In this document: piece after piece, positions 53,225 to 63,676 of the stretch
Layout: each line of letters starts with the position of its first letter
Numbering within the stretch: position 1 is the first letter of the stretch
Assembly (NCBI GenBank): GCA_017985015.1
Contig: JAGNYI010000013.1
Coordinates: 16,650 to 80,649, forward strand
From: Giesbergeria sp.
Lineage (GTDB): Bacteria > Pseudomonadota > Gammaproteobacteria > Burkholderiales > Burkholderiaceae_C
Reading direction: 5' to 3'
DNA length: 64,000 bases
The notes under the pieces: generated by a model
What the model was told of the DNA's origin: nothing
What the model saw: the letters and a program-made list of their open reading frames with translations, nothing else
The model's database searches: none
Position numbers and translations under genes: made by a program

Positions 53225-53299
53225 CCTGCGCTGCGCTCGACCCGAAGCGGCGTCACAACCAGCTCCGTAGCGTGCGCCCGCGCTGCGCCTGCAAACAGC

Positions 53300-53329
53300 A
53301 AAGGCCAGCAAGTCGCCCTGCTGGCCTTT
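53300..53329 (-). terminator. Hairpin terminator downstream of clpA
   Basis: 10-bp stem AAAGGCCAGC/GCTGGCCTTT with a 10-nt loop, 22 nt past the clpA stop. The T-tract is short. Confidence 0.65.
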
Positions 53330-53350
53330 GTTGAAGAGCGCTGCGCTCGC

Positions 53351-55699
53351 TCAGTCTGCCGTCGCCTCTTCCGGCTCAGCCGGCTCGGACTTGGTGGCGC
53401 GCTCGCGCTTCGGCAGCGGCTGGATGTCGAGCTTGACTTCGGACGTCTCCACGCCCTGCTCGTCGGTTTTGGTCTCGACGTCCACCGTCAGGCGGCCACC
53501 GTCCTGCAGGCGGCCGAACAGGAGTTCGTCGGCCAGGGCGCGGCGAATGGTGTCCTGAATCAGGCGCTGCATCGGCCGCGCGCCCATCAGCGGGTCGAAC
53601 CCCTTCTTGGCCAGGTGCTTGCGCAGGTTGTCGGTGAAGGTGACCTCGACCTTCTTCTCGGCGAGCTGGGTTTCGAGCTGGAGCAAGAACTTGTCGACCA
53701 CGCGCAGGATGACGTTTTCATCGAGCGCCTTGAAGCTGACGATGGCGTCCAGGCGGTTGCGGAACTCGGGCGTGAACAAACGCTTGATGTCGACCATCTC
53801 GTCGCCCGCCTGCCGGGCGTTGTTGAAGCCGATGGTGGCCTTGTTCATGGTCTCGGCGCCCGCATTCGTCGTCATGATGATGATGACGTTGCGGAAGTCG
53901 GCCTTGCGCCCGTTGTTGTCCGTCAGGCTCCCATGGTCCATGACCTGCAGCAGCACGTTGAAGATGTCGGGGTGCGCTTTTTCGATCTCGTCGAGCAGCA
54001 GCACGCAGTGCGGCTTCTTGGTGATGGCCTCGGTCAACAGCCCACCCTGGTCGAAACCCACGTAGCCCGGAGGCGCGCCGATGAGGCGGCTGACGGCGTG
54101 GCGCTCCATGTACTCCGACATGTCGAAGCGGATCAGCTCGATGCCCATGATGTAGGCAAGCTGTTTGGCCGCTTCGGTCTTGCCGACGCCCGTGGGGCCG
54201 CTGAACAGGAAGGAGCCAATGGGCTTGTCGCCCTTGCCCAGGCCGGAGCGCGCCATCTTGACGGCAGACGCCAGCACGTCGAGCGCCTTGTCTTGCCCGA
54301 AGACCACGCTTTTGAGGTCGCGTTCGAGCACCTGGAGCTTGCCGCGGTCGTCGTTGGAGACGTTGGCCGGGGGAATGCGGGCAATTTTGGCCACGATTTC
54401 CTCGATCTCGGTCTTGCCAATGGTCTTTTTGCGCTTGGAAGGCACCAGGATGCGCTGCGCAGCACCGGCCTCGTCGATCACGTCGATGGCCTTGTCGGGC
54501 AGGTGGCGGTCGTTGATGTACTTGGCCGAAAGCTCGGCGGCGGCCTGCAATGCGGCGGCGGCGTATTTGACGCTGTGATGCTCCTCAAAGCGGCTCTTGA
54601 GGCCCTTCAGGATGTCGATGGTTTCCTGCACCGTGGGCTCCACGACGTCGATCTTCTGGAAGCGCCGCGACAGCGCGGCGTCTTTTTCAAAGATGCCGCG
54701 GTATTCGGCGAAGGTGGTGGCGCCAATGCACTTGAGCGCGCCGGAGCTGAGCGCCGGCTTGAGCAGGTTGGATGCATCCAGCGTACCGCCCGAGGCCGCG
54801 CCCGCGCCGATGAGCGTGTGGATTTCGTCGATGAACAAGATCGCGTTGGGTTTGTCCTTGAGGGACTTGAGCACGCCCTTCAAGCGCTGCTCGAAGTCGC
54901 CCCGGTACTTGGTGCCGGCCAGCAGCGCGCCCATGTCGAGCGAATAGACGATGCCTTCGCTCAGAATTTCGGGCACGTCGCCCTGGGTGATACGCCAGGC
55001 CAGGCCCTCGGCGATGGCCGTTTTGCCCACGCCAGCCTCGCCGACGAGCAGCGGGTTGTTCTTGCGGCGGCGGCACAGGATCTGGATGGTGCGCTCAACT
55101 TCGTAGTGGCGGCCGATCAATGGATCGATCTTGCCGTCCTTGGCGAGCTGGTTCAGGTTGACCGTGAACTGCTCCAGGGGCGACGCCTTTTCGCTCTTCT
55201 CGCTGCTGCCCTCTTCGGCCTCGGCGGCGCCTTCGCTACCCTTGGCGGCCTCGGGCGGCTCGCCCTTCTTGATGCCGTGGGCGATGAAATTAACCACGTC
55301 GAGCCGCGTCACACCCTGCTGGTGCAGGTAATACACGGCGTGCGAATCCTTCTCGCCAAAAATGGCGACGAGCACGTTGGCACCGTTGACTTCCTTCTTG
55401 CCATTGCCTGTGGACTGCACGTGCATGATGGCGCGCTGGATCACACGCTGAAAGCCCAGCGTGGGCTGGGTATCGACTTCATCGGTTCCCGCGACCTGCG
55501 GGGTGTTGTCTTTGATGAAGTTGGCGAGCGATGCACGCAGATCGTCAATATTGGCCGAGCATGCGCGCAGCACCTCGGCGGCGCTGGGGTTGTCCAGCAG
55601 CGCGAGCAACAAATGCTCGACGGTGATGAATTCGTGGCGTTGCTGCCGGGCCTCGACAAAGGCCATGTGCAAGCTGACTTCCAGTTCTTGGGCAATCAT
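53351..55699 (-). CDS. clpA: ATP-dependent Clp protease ATP-binding subunit ClpA
   Basis: AAA+ unfoldase that feeds substrates to ClpP; N-end-rule substrates arrive via ClpS. The 782-residue protein has an N-domain (1-145, [20 protein letters not shown]), AAA-1 with Walker [10 protein letters not shown], and AAA-2 with GPTGVGKTE and [10 protein letters not shown]. The IGL-type ClpP-docking loop region is near ATIGFNNA. The C-terminus is longer and acidic ([11 protein letters not shown]). It lies 57 bp after clpS on the same strand, the classical clpS-clpA pair. Confidence 0.96.
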   Translation of the reverse strand: MIAQELEVSLHMAFVEARQQRHEFITVEHLLLALLDNPSAAEVLRACSANIDDLRASLANFIKDNTPQVAGTDEVDTQPTLGFQRVIQRAIMHVQSTGNGKKEVNGANVLVAIFGEKDSHAVYYLHQQGVTRLDVVNFIAHGIKKGEPPEAAKGSEGAAEAEEGSSEKSEKASPLEQFTVNLNQLAKDGKIDPLIGRHYEVERTIQILCRRRKNNPLLVGEAGVGKTAIAEGLAWRITQGDVPEILSEGIVYSLDMGALLAGTKYRGDFEQRLKGVLKSLKDKPNAILFIDEIHTLIGAGAASGGTLDASNLLKPALSSGALKCIGATTFAEYRGIFEKDAALSRRFQKIDVVEPTVQETIDILKGLKSRFEEHHSVKYAAAALQAAAELSAKYINDRHLPDKAIDVIDEAGAAQRILVPSKRKKTIGKTEIEEIVAKIARIPPANVSNDDRGKLQVLERDLKSVVFGQDKALDVLASAVKMARSGLGKGDKPIGSFLFSGPTGVGKTEAAKQLAYIMGIELIRFDMSEYMERHAVSRLIGAPPGYVGFDQGGLLTEAITKKPHCVLLLDEIEKAHPDIFNVLLQVMDHGSLTDNNGRKADFRNVIIIMTTNAGAETMNKATIGFNNARQAGDEMVDIKRLFTPEFRNRLDAIVSFKALDENVILRVVDKFLLQLETQLAEKKVEVTFTDNLRKHLAKKGFDPLMGARPMQRLIQDTIRRALADELLFGRLQDGGRLTVDVETKTDEQGVETSEVKLDIQPLPKRERATKSEPAEPEEATAD

Positions 55700-55756
55700 G
55701 TGAACTCCTTTGTGCTTGCAGAAAAAGAATAAGCGGTATTTGGGGTGACTGAGTGG

Positions 55757-56125
55757 TTATTCAACCGGCTCGCTCACACATTGAAGAGGGTGCCCTGCAC
55801 TGTGCGCCGCATCGAGCACCTGGTCCACCTTGGTGGCTGCCACGTCGCGTGAATACACGCCGCAGACGCCTTTTCCGTCCAGGTGGATCTTGAGCATGAT
55901 CTGCGTGGCGGTTTCGCGGTCTTTGCTGAAAAACTCCTGCAGAACCACGATAACGAACTCCATGGGCGTGAAATCGTCGTTCAGCATCAGCACGCGGTAC
56001 ATCTGCGGCGGCTGGGTTTTTTGCGTGCGCCGCTCAAGCACGACCGAGTCGCCGTCGTCCGGCCTGGGCCGGGTGACGCGCGGCGTGCGCGGGGGTGCTG
56101 GGGGTTTGTTTGCCATGAAATTCAT
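55757..56125 (-). CDS. clpS: ClpA adaptor protein ClpS
   Basis: Adaptor that binds N-degrons and delivers them to ClpAP. The 122-residue protein has a flexible N-terminal tail (1-40), then the core [20 protein letters not shown], with the Asn-Asp-Asp binding residues, [20 protein letters not shown] (including the pocket Met and His) and [15 protein letters not shown]. Start 56125, or the second Met at 56116. Cotranscribed with clpA. Confidence 0.95.
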   Translation of the reverse strand: MNFMANKPPAPPRTPRVTRPRPDDGDSVVLERRTQKTQPPQMYRVLMLNDDFTPMEFVIVVLQEFFSKDRETATQIMLKIHLDGKGVCGVYSRDVAATKVDQVLDAAHSAGHPLQCVSEPVE

Positions 56126-56217
56126 TCTAGCGATGGCGGCCCGGTCCTGCAGGAGAAGAAACGGGCCGATTGCGTGTCAGGAGAGCGGATCGGTGTTTGC
56201 GGACGATTGCATTCCAA

Positions 56218-59200
56218 TCAGTCGTAGACCACCAAAGCCCGTCCAAGTTCAGCTTCGGCCGCCCAGGCGGCGAGTGCGGCGTCGCTCGGATACATGCGGT
56301 GCGCGTCGCCCAATTGCAACTCGGCGCTGGCGGCGCCCTCCTCCCCCTGGCAGCGCACGCCCATGCGTACGCGCAGGCCTTGCGGCACGTCGCCGTGTTC
56401 GGTGGACTGTCTGCGGGCCGGGTATTCGGCCAGCAAGCGCGCGACCTCGGGCGGCCGCTCACCCACGTCCACGCGCAGGTATTTGCCGAATCGGCAGCGC
56501 GCATCCGCCAAATCGCCCGCCTGCTGCACCACAAAGCGCGCCTCGAAGCCGTTGCGGCCGGGCTGCAGGCGGCCAGTGGCAATCAAGAGTTCGTCGTCCT
56601 TGAAAAGATCGCGGTGCTGTTGCACCAGAGCGTCGCTGGCGGTGGCCTCGACACGGCCCACGCCGTCTTCCAGCACAAAGATGGCCTGCCGCCCGCGCTG
56701 GCCGTTGATGACGCGAAAGTCGCTGACGATGCCGGCCACGGTCTGCGGCTCGCGGCTGTCTGAAAGTTCACTGATGCCTGTGCGCACAAAGCGGCGCACC
56801 TCGCGCGCGACTTCGTCGAACAAATGGCCCGACAAATAAAACCCCAGGGCCGACTTTTCCTGCATGAGTTGTTCGCGCACGCCCCACGGTGTGGCCTGTA
56901 CCAGATCGGGTTCCTGGGTACTGGAGCCGTGGCTGTCTTCCCCTGCCATATCGAACAGGCCGCCCTGGTGCTCATTGGCCAGTGCAGCAGCTGCGAAGTC
57001 GAAGGCGCGGTCGATCGATGCACTGAGCGCAGCGCGGTTGCGCTCCAGCGCATCGAAGGCGCCGGCCTTGATTAGTGCGTCGACGGTGCGCTTGTTGATG
57101 CGGGCGCGGTCGACGCGCAGGCAGAAATCGAACAAGCTTGAGAACGGCCCGGCGGTGGAGCCGCGCGGCCCGGCGCCCCGACCCTCGCGCGCGGCGACGA
57201 TGGCGTCAATGGCATGCTGCCCCGTGCCTTTGACGGCGCCCAGGCCATAGCGAATGACGGTATCGGACACCGGCTCGAAGCGGTAGCGGCCTCGATTGAC
57301 GTCCGGCGGCTCGAAGCTCAGAGCGAAATTCTTGCGCGCGTCCTCGAACAGAACCTTGAGCTTGTCGGTGTCGTCCATTTCCACGGTCATGTTGGCGCAG
57401 AAGAACTCGGCCGCGTAGTGCACCTTGAGCCAGCCTGTGTGGTAGGCCAGCAGCGAATAGGCGGCAGCGTGCGACTTGTTGAAGCCGTAGCCCGCAAACT
57501 TTTCCATCAGGTCGAAGACTTCGTCGGCCTTTTCAGTGGACAACCCATTCTTGGCTGCGCCTTCGCGGAAGATGGTGCGGTGCTGCGCCATCTCCTCGGC
57601 CTTCTTCTTGCCCATGGCGCGGCGCAGCAGGTCGGCGCCGCCCAGGCTGTAGCCGCCCAGGATCTGCGCGGTCTGCATCACCTGCTCCTGGTAGACCATG
57701 ATGCCGTAGGTCTCCGACAGCATGCTCTCCACCAGCGGGTGCGGGTACTCCACCGGCTCGCGCCCGTGCTTGCGCGCAACGAAGCTGGGAATCAGGTCCA
57801 TGGGGCCCGGTCGGTACAGGGCGTTCAGCGCAATGAGGTCTTCCAGGCGCGTCGGCTTGGCTTCCTTGAGCATGCCCTGCATGCCGCGGCTTTCAAACTG
57901 GAAGACGGCTTCGGTTTTCCCCTCGGAGAACAAACGGTAGGTGGCAGCGTCATCCAGGCGAATGTTTTCAAAGGCAAAGTCTTCCTGGCCCTTGTGGCGC
58001 TGAACGATGAATTCGCGCGCAATTTCCAGAATGGTGAGGGTTGCCAGGCCCAAAAAGTCGAACTTGACGAGGCCAATGGCTTCGACATCGTCCTTGTCGT
58101 ACTGGCTCACCGCCGATTCGCTGCCCGGCTGCTGGTACAGGGGGCAAAAATCGGTCAACTTGCCCGGTGCAATCAGCACGCCGCCCGCGTGCATGCCCAC
58201 GTTGCGCGTGATGCCCTCCAACTTTTGCGCCAGCGCCAGCAGCGTCTTGACCTCGTCTTCGCGCGCCAGGCGCTCGGCCAGAATCGGCTCGGCCTCAATG
58301 GCGCCGGCGATCGTGATGTGCTGGCCGGGCTTGTTCGGGATCAGCTTGCTGATGCCGTCGCAGAAGGTGTAGCTCATGTCGAGCACCCGGCCCACGTCGC
58401 GAATGGCAGCGCGCGCAGCCATGGTGCCGAAAGTGGCGATCTGGCTAACAGCATCCTTGCCGTATTTGTCCTTCACATAGTCGATCACCCGGTCGCGGTT
58501 GCTCTGACAGAAATCGATATCGAAGTCGGGCATGGAGACCCGCTCGGGGTTCAAAAAGCGCTCGAAAAGCAGTTGGTATTCGAGCGGATCCAGATCGGTG
58601 ATCTTGAGCGCATACGCCACCAGCGAGCCCGCCCCCGACCCACGCCCCGGTCCCACCGGGCAGCCGTTCTTCTTGGCCCAGTTGATGAAGTCGCCGACGA
58701 TCAGGAAGTAGCCTGGAAAGCCCATCTTGAGAATGGTCGTCAGCTCGAACTCCAGGCGTTCGACATAGCGCGGCCGCTGACGCTCGCGCTCGGCGGCCTC
58801 CGGATACAGGTGCGTCAGGCGCTGCTCCAGCCCCTCGAAGGACGAAATGCGAAAAAATTCATCGATCGGTATGCCGCCCGGCGTCGGGAAATCGGGCAAC
58901 TGGGGTTTGCCGAGCACCAGTGACAGGTTGCAGCGCTGGGCGATTTCCACCGTATTGGCCAGCGCCGCAGGCAGGTCGGCAAACAGCGCCTGCATTTGTG
59001 CGCTGGACTTGAAGTACTGCTCGCGCGTGAAGCGCCGCACGCGCCGGGCGTTGCCCAGAATCTCGCCTTCAGCAATGCAGACACGCGCCTCGTGCGCTTC
59101 GTAATCGTCGGCGGTAGGAAATTGCACCGGGTGCGTCGCCACCAGAGGCAACTCCAGGCGCGCGGCGAGTTGGGCCACCGCCAGCACATGCCCTTCGTCG

Positions 59201-59715
59201 TCGGCGCGGCCCGCACGCTGCACCTCCAGATAAAACCGGTGCGGAAAGATGCCCGCCAGGCGCAGCGCCGCGTCGCAGGCTGCAGCATCGTCGCCGCGCA
59301 GAAGCGCCTGCCCCACCGGCCCCGCCTGTGCGCCGGCCAGGGCAATCAAGCCGTCTCCCAGCTCTTGCAGCCACTCCCAGCTTGCCACGGCCTGCGTTTT
59401 TGACGCGCTGCGGGTCCAGGCACGGGCCAGCAGCTCAGAGAGATTCAGATAGCCCTGCGTGCTTTGCACCAGCAGCACGATGCGGGACGGCGTGGCGCCG
59501 TCGGGTCCAGCCAGCAGCAGTTCCGCGCCCAACAGAGGCTTTACGCCCTTGCTGCGAGCGGCCTGGTAGAACTTGACGGCGCCAAACAGGTTGCTCAGAT
59601 CCGTAATGGCCAGCGCACCCTGGCCGTCGGCCGCAGCACTGGCAACGACTTCATCGATGCGGTTGGTACCGTCGACGACGGAAAATTCGGTGTGCAGGCG
59701 CAAATGAACAAACAT
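56218..59715 (-). CDS. dnaE: DNA polymerase III alpha subunit
   Basis: Replicative polymerase subunit of 1165 residues, the standard DnaE1 length. N-terminal PHP domain (FVHLRLHTEFSVVDGTNRID). Family C palm motifs are VGPGRGSGAGSLVAYAL and the catalytic Asp pair in MPDFDIDFCQSNRDRVIDYV; fingers and thumb include SHAAAYSLLAYHTGWLKVHY. The beta-clamp-binding and OB regions follow, with TVAGIVSDFRVINGQRG. ATG 59715 fits the family; the longer ORF upstream runs into the bamD region. Confidence 0.96.
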   Translation of the reverse strand: MFVHLRLHTEFSVVDGTNRIDEVVASAAADGQGALAITDLSNLFGAVKFYQAARSKGVKPLLGAELLLAGPDGATPSRIVLLVQSTQGYLNLSELLARAWTRSASKTQAVASWEWLQELGDGLIALAGAQAGPVGQALLRGDDAAACDAALRLAGIFPHRFYLEVQRAGRADDEGHVLAVAQLAARLELPLVATHPVQFPTADDYEAHEARVCIAEGEILGNARRVRRFTREQYFKSSAQMQALFADLPAALANTVEIAQRCNLSLVLGKPQLPDFPTPGGIPIDEFFRISSFEGLEQRLTHLYPEAAERERQRPRYVERLEFELTTILKMGFPGYFLIVGDFINWAKKNGCPVGPGRGSGAGSLVAYALKITDLDPLEYQLLFERFLNPERVSMPDFDIDFCQSNRDRVIDYVKDKYGKDAVSQIATFGTMAARAAIRDVGRVLDMSYTFCDGISKLIPNKPGQHITIAGAIEAEPILAERLAREDEVKTLLALAQKLEGITRNVGMHAGGVLIAPGKLTDFCPLYQQPGSESAVSQYDKDDVEAIGLVKFDFLGLATLTILEIAREFIVQRHKGQEDFAFENIRLDDAATYRLFSEGKTEAVFQFESRGMQGMLKEAKPTRLEDLIALNALYRPGPMDLIPSFVARKHGREPVEYPHPLVESMLSETYGIMVYQEQVMQTAQILGGYSLGGADLLRRAMGKKKAEEMAQHRTIFREGAAKNGLSTEKADEVFDLMEKFAGYGFNKSHAAAYSLLAYHTGWLKVHYAAEFFCANMTVEMDDTDKLKVLFEDARKNFALSFEPPDVNRGRYRFEPVSDTVIRYGLGAVKGTGQHAIDAIVAAREGRGAGPRGSTAGPFSSLFDFCLRVDRARINKRTVDALIKAGAFDALERNRAALSASIDRAFDFAAAALANEHQGGLFDMAGEDSHGSSTQEPDLVQATPWGVREQLMQEKSALGFYLSGHLFDEVAREVRRFVRTGISELSDSREPQTVAGIVSDFRVINGQRGRQAIFVLEDGVGRVEATASDALVQQHRDLFKDDELLIATGRLQPGRNGFEARFVVQQAGDLADARCRFGKYLRVDVGERPPEVARLLAEYPARRQSTEHGDVPQGLRVRMGVRCQGEEGAASAELQLGDAHRMYPSDAALAAWAAEAELGRALVVYD

Positions 59716-59851
59716 CCGGGCATTGTAGAAAGTCGCTTCACGTGCCCCCCCAGTGCGCACGGAGAGGCCCGCTAGAATGCTTTTTTTGGCCTGGTGCGCT
59801 CTCCTGCCGCTGCCAGCTGCCGCCCACCGATTCGACAGAAAGCTGCTTGCC

Positions 59852-60652
59852 ATGCTGCGTGCGCCCCGTGCCCTCCTTCCCGCCCTGCTGGGTGCTGCTG
59901 CTTTGGTGGTGGGGTGCGCCAACAATGTCGACGACAAGACCGCCAACTGGTCCACCGAAAAAATTGCCGCCGAGGCGCGCGACGAATTGAATAGCGGCAG
60001 CTACGACAAGGCAGTGCCGCTCCTGGAAAAACTCGAAGGGCGCGCCGCCGGGACGCCGCAGGCGCAGCAGGCGCAATTGGACAAGGCGTATGCCCAGTAC
60101 AAGGGCAAGGAAAAGGCGCAGGCCCTGGCCACGCTGGAGCGTTTCATCAAACTGCACCCCGCCAGCCCGGCGCTCGACTACGCGCTCTACCTCAAGGGTT
60201 TGATCAATTTCAACGACGATCTCGGCATGTTCTCCTGGTTATCCAAGCAGGATTTGTCCGAGCGCGATCAAAAGGCGGCCAAGGATTCTTTTGAAACTTT
60301 TCGTGAGCTGACCACACGGTTTCCCAATTCACGCTACGCCCAGGATTCCCGCCAGCGCATGACCTACATCGTCAATTCGCTGGCGCAGTACGAGGTACAC
60401 GTGGCCCGCTACTACTACGAGCGCGGCGCGTATGTGGCGGCCATAGCGCGTGCACAGCGGGCGGTGGCCGACTACCAGGCCGTTCCAGCGGCAGAAGAAG
60501 CGCTTTACATCCTGGTGAAATCGTATGACGCCCTGGGCCTGACGCAGCTGCGCGACGACGCCCAGCGGGTGCTGACTGCCAACTTCCCTTCCAGCCGCTA
60601 TTCCACCGATGGATTCAAGGACAAGGAGCGTGCGTGGTGGCGGTTCTGGTAA
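59852..60652 (+). CDS. bamD: Outer-membrane assembly lipoprotein BamD
   Basis: Lipoprotein of the BAM complex that inserts beta-barrel proteins into the outer membrane. The 266-residue precursor has a lipobox LVVGC with Cys22 as the lipidation site. TPR repeats follow, including GSYDKAVPLLEKLEGRAAGT, YALYLKGLINFNDDLGMFSW and RFPNSRYAQDSRQRMTYIVN, and the end is WWRFW. ATG 59852 gives a normal lipoprotein signal. It is divergent from dnaE. The 3' end overlaps dinG by 38 bp. Confidence 0.94.
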   Translation: MLRAPRALLPALLGAAALVVGCANNVDDKTANWSTEKIAAEARDELNSGSYDKAVPLLEKLEGRAAGTPQAQQAQLDKAYAQYKGKEKAQALATLERFIKLHPASPALDYALYLKGLINFNDDLGMFSWLSKQDLSERDQKAAKDSFETFRELTTRFPNSRYAQDSRQRMTYIVNSLAQYEVHVARYYYERGAYVAAIARAQRAVADYQAVPAAEEALYILVKSYDALGLTQLRDDAQRVLTANFPSSRYSTDGFKDKERAWWRFW

Positions 60653-62693
60653 GCACGGCAATCGCTTCTTCGAACTCCTGAGCGCTGTGCAGGCGCCGCA
60701 TGGGCGGCAAGGCGCGCAGCAGGCGTTTGCCGTAGCCCATGGTGGCCAGGCGCGGGTCGCACACCACCAATATCCCACGATCGGTCTCGCTGCGAATCAG
60801 CCGCCCCGCGCCCTGCTTGAGCGCCACGGCGGCCTCGGGGATCGCGTAGTGGGCAAACGGGCTTCGCCCGGCCGCCGCAACGCGCTCCGAGCGCGCCTGC
60901 ACGAGGGGATCGGTGGGGGCAGGAAACGGTAGCTTGTCGATCACCACCAGTTGCAGGCTGTCGCCGGGCACATCAAAGCCCTCCCAGAACGTGGCCGAGG
61001 CCACCAGCACGCAGCCGGCCCGGCCCCGCGCAGCGCCCTCGCGAAAGCGATCCATGAGCCAGCGCTTGGGCGATTCGCCCTGCACCAACACGTCGATACC
61101 CGCCGCAGCAGGCAATGCCTCACGCAGCACCTGGCCAATGGCTCGCAAGGCCCGCAGGCTGGTGGTCAGCACCAGTGTGCGGCCACCCAATGCCTGCACC
61201 GCTGGCGCCACGAGTTCGGCCACGCGCTGGCTGTGGCTGGCATCGGAAGGAGCCGGAAGATCGGCAGGGACGTACAGGGACGCTTGCGCGCCGTAGTCGA
61301 ACGGGCTTGGCACCCTGAGAACACGGGCATCCTGCAAACCACAGGGCTCGGTGAACCACGACAGCCGATCATCGTCTCCCAGGGTGGCGGAGGTAAATAT
61401 CCAGGCGCGCGGCGCGGCGGCTTCGGCTTGCTGCAATACTGGCCCGTCGCCATCGGGCAGCCCCATCAGCCGGCTGCGCAGGGCGCTGGCGATATCGTGG
61501 GGCGAATCCATCAGGCGCCATTCGCTCGCGGAGCATTCCAGCCATCGCACCGAGGCGCCTTCATGCGCCTGTGAAAAACGCTGGGCCAGAGCCAGCAAAT
61601 CCACGCAGCGCTCGCCGAGCCGATCGAGCTCGGGCGTTTGCTCGCCCGCCAGAGCCAGTACGCCGATCAGCGCCTGCAAGGGGGGAGCCAAGCCGTCCAC
61701 CACGCGCGACCCATCGGTGTCGCTCAGGCCTTGCGGTGCGCCAGCGTCCCAGCGCCAACGCCCGGGCCCACGCAGGGCGCGGACCCAGGCCGAGACGCTT
61801 CGGGTCGCTGCGTCAAGGTCTGCTGCCAAGCCTTGCCAGTCGGCAAGTCCCAGGGCGGACTGGCGTGTGGCCGCCAGCAGATCGCGCACGAAATCCTGAA
61901 GGCGCCGGCTGCCCAGTTGCGTTCCCAGAAACAGCACACCGATCTCATTGAGCTGGTGCGCTTCGTCGACCACCACGGTATGCACTGTGGGCAACAGCTC
62001 GGCTACGCCGGACTCCCGCACCGCCATATCGGCAAACAGAAGATGGTGGTTGACCACCACCACATCTGCGCCCAGGGCCTCTCTGCGGGCGCGATAGACG
62101 TAGCAGTTGCGCGCATGGGCGCAGCCCGCGCCCAGACAGTTCTCGCGCGTGGAGGTCACCAGCGCGGCGATGCCCGAGCGCTCGTCAAGATGTGGCAATT
62201 CGGCCAGATCTCCGCTCTGCGTCGCCTGCGCCCACAACTCGATTTCACCAAGGTGCTCTGCCAGCGCGTCATCGGACTCCAGCTGACGCGCCAAAGCCAG
62301 TCGGTGCAGGCACAGATAGCTCGAGCGCCCCTTGAGCAAGGCCGTGCGCCGGGGCAAGGACAGCGCTTGCAGCACGCGGGGCAGATCGCGGCCAAACAAC
62401 TGATCCTGCAAGGCTTTGGTGGCGGTAGACAACAGCACGCGCTCACCGCTGAGCAGCGCAGGCACCAGGTAAGCAAACGTCTTGCCAACGCCGGTGCCGG
62501 CTTCCACTACCAAGGAGCCCCCTTCGGCCACCACACGGGCGACGGCCAGGGCCATTTCGGTCTGCCCCGCTCTGGGGACGAAGCCGGGTTGTGCGCGAAT
62601 CAGAGCGCCATTGGCAGAAAAAGCTTCGGCAACGGTGTTTTGCCCGTCGCTAAGAGAGACGTTTTCGGCTGCGGTGCCTACGGACGAGGCCAT
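60615..62693 (-). CDS. dinG: ATP-dependent DNA helicase, DinG/YoaA family
   Basis: 5'-3' Fe-S helicase of the XPD-like superfamily 2, 692 residues. Walker A is EAGTGVGKTFAYLVP, the DEAH box is VVVDEAHQLNEIG, and the helicase C-domain includes LVLTTSLRALRAIGQVLREA and LIRSETDRGILVVCDPR. Four cluster cysteines are visible: one in SSYLCLHRL and three in ENCLGAGCAHARNCYVY. It may correspond to E. coli YoaA rather than DinG. ATG 62693 (MASSVGTAAENVSLSD) is a reasonable start. Convergent and overlapping with bamD. Confidence 0.9.
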   Translation of the reverse strand: MASSVGTAAENVSLSDGQNTVAEAFSANGALIRAQPGFVPRAGQTEMALAVARVVAEGGSLVVEAGTGVGKTFAYLVPALLSGERVLLSTATKALQDQLFGRDLPRVLQALSLPRRTALLKGRSSYLCLHRLALARQLESDDALAEHLGEIELWAQATQSGDLAELPHLDERSGIAALVTSTRENCLGAGCAHARNCYVYRARREALGADVVVVNHHLLFADMAVRESGVAELLPTVHTVVVDEAHQLNEIGVLFLGTQLGSRRLQDFVRDLLAATRQSALGLADWQGLAADLDAATRSVSAWVRALRGPGRWRWDAGAPQGLSDTDGSRVVDGLAPPLQALIGVLALAGEQTPELDRLGERCVDLLALAQRFSQAHEGASVRWLECSASEWRLMDSPHDIASALRSRLMGLPDGDGPVLQQAEAAAPRAWIFTSATLGDDDRLSWFTEPCGLQDARVLRVPSPFDYGAQASLYVPADLPAPSDASHSQRVAELVAPAVQALGGRTLVLTTSLRALRAIGQVLREALPAAAGIDVLVQGESPKRWLMDRFREGAARGRAGCVLVASATFWEGFDVPGDSLQLVVIDKLPFPAPTDPLVQARSERVAAAGRSPFAHYAIPEAAVALKQGAGRLIRSETDRGILVVCDPRLATMGYGKRLLRALPPMRRLHSAQEFEEAIAVLTRTATTHAPCP

Positions 62694-62842
62694 AGAAGGC
62701 AAGGTTGGCAAGGGAGTCGAGAGGGACGTCGTTGGCACGTGGGGCCCGCAAGGATGGCGAAAATCCCACAGGGGCCCTGATAATACGTTCGCCTTTGCGC
62801 TCCGGCAGGACAGAGCGTCCGCACTTCGCCACAATCCACCCC

Positions 62843-63643
62843 ATGTCCAAAGCGTTTCGCATGATTGCTTCGACGGGCATCCACAAGGGTGACCGCGACT
62901 ACCAGCAAGACCAGGTGCTGCTGCTGGCGCATCCGCGCTTCAATGGCTGCGTGCTTGCCGTGTTGGCCGACGGCATGGGCGGGAGAAGCGGCGGACGCAA
63001 GGCTTCTGACCAGGTGATGATGACAGCGCGCCAGTTGTTTGAGCGCTATTGCCCCGATACGGACGACGCCACTGCCCTGCTCCGCAATCTGGTGCTTGAA
63101 GCGCACACCGTGATTCGCCTGACCGCCATCACTTCAGAGCAGGAGCCACACAGCACGGTGGCTGTTTTTCTCATCAACCCGCGCGGCGATTGCCACTGGG
63201 TCCATGCGGGCGACTCGCGCATTTACCACTTTCGCAACGGCCAACTGGTCAAACGCACCAGCGACCACTCGTACGTGCAGGCGCTGGTCGATCGTGGCGA
63301 GATCAGCGAGGCCGAGGCCAACGTGCATCCGCACTCGAACATTCTGGTGGGCTGCCTTGGGACGGAGAGCGACCCACCGGTCACCATGCACACGATCTCA
63401 CAACTGCAGCCGGGTGACGTGCTGCTCTCATGCAGCGACGGTGTGTGGCATTATTTTTCGCCCGCAGAACTGGCATCGGTGCTCGATTCTCTGACGCCGC
63501 GCGAAGCCACCGAGTTTCTGATTGACAAGGCGCGCATGCGCGCACGTGGCGGCGGCGACAACCTCTCGCTGGTCATCGTCAAACTCGAAGCCCTGCCCGA
63601 GCAGCCTGCGCCGCCCATGAAGGCGTTTGGCGTCAATACATAA
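62843..63643 (+). CDS. PP2C-family serine/threonine protein phosphatase
   Basis: A 266-residue Mg2+/Mn2+-dependent phosphatase. Motifs are GDRDYQQDQVLLL (metal Asp), VLADGMGGRSGG (metal Asp-Gly), VHAGDSRIYHFRNG, LLSCSDGVWHYFSP and the C-terminal GGGDNLSLVIVKL. All expected metal ligands are present. No membrane segment is seen. It is a potential counterpart to Hanks-type kinases such as the one at 44.8-46.1 kb, though the genes are not linked. Divergent from dinG. Confidence 0.93.
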   Translation: MSKAFRMIASTGIHKGDRDYQQDQVLLLAHPRFNGCVLAVLADGMGGRSGGRKASDQVMMTARQLFERYCPDTDDATALLRNLVLEAHTVIRLTAITSEQEPHSTVAVFLINPRGDCHWVHAGDSRIYHFRNGQLVKRTSDHSYVQALVDRGEISEAEANVHPHSNILVGCLGTESDPPVTMHTISQLQPGDVLLSCSDGVWHYFSPAELASVLDSLTPREATEFLIDKARMRARGGGDNLSLVIVKLEALPEQPAPPMKAFGVNT

Positions 63644-63676
63644 AACCCAAGCGCGTCCTGATCCGCTCGACTTGAC

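Noticed and set aside
53201-55732. 843-codon ORF opposite clpA
   Set aside because: Shadow of clpA, with no recognisable motif.
57214-58923. 569-codon ORF opposite dnaE
   Set aside because: Shadow; the dnaE catalytic motifs are on the opposite strand.
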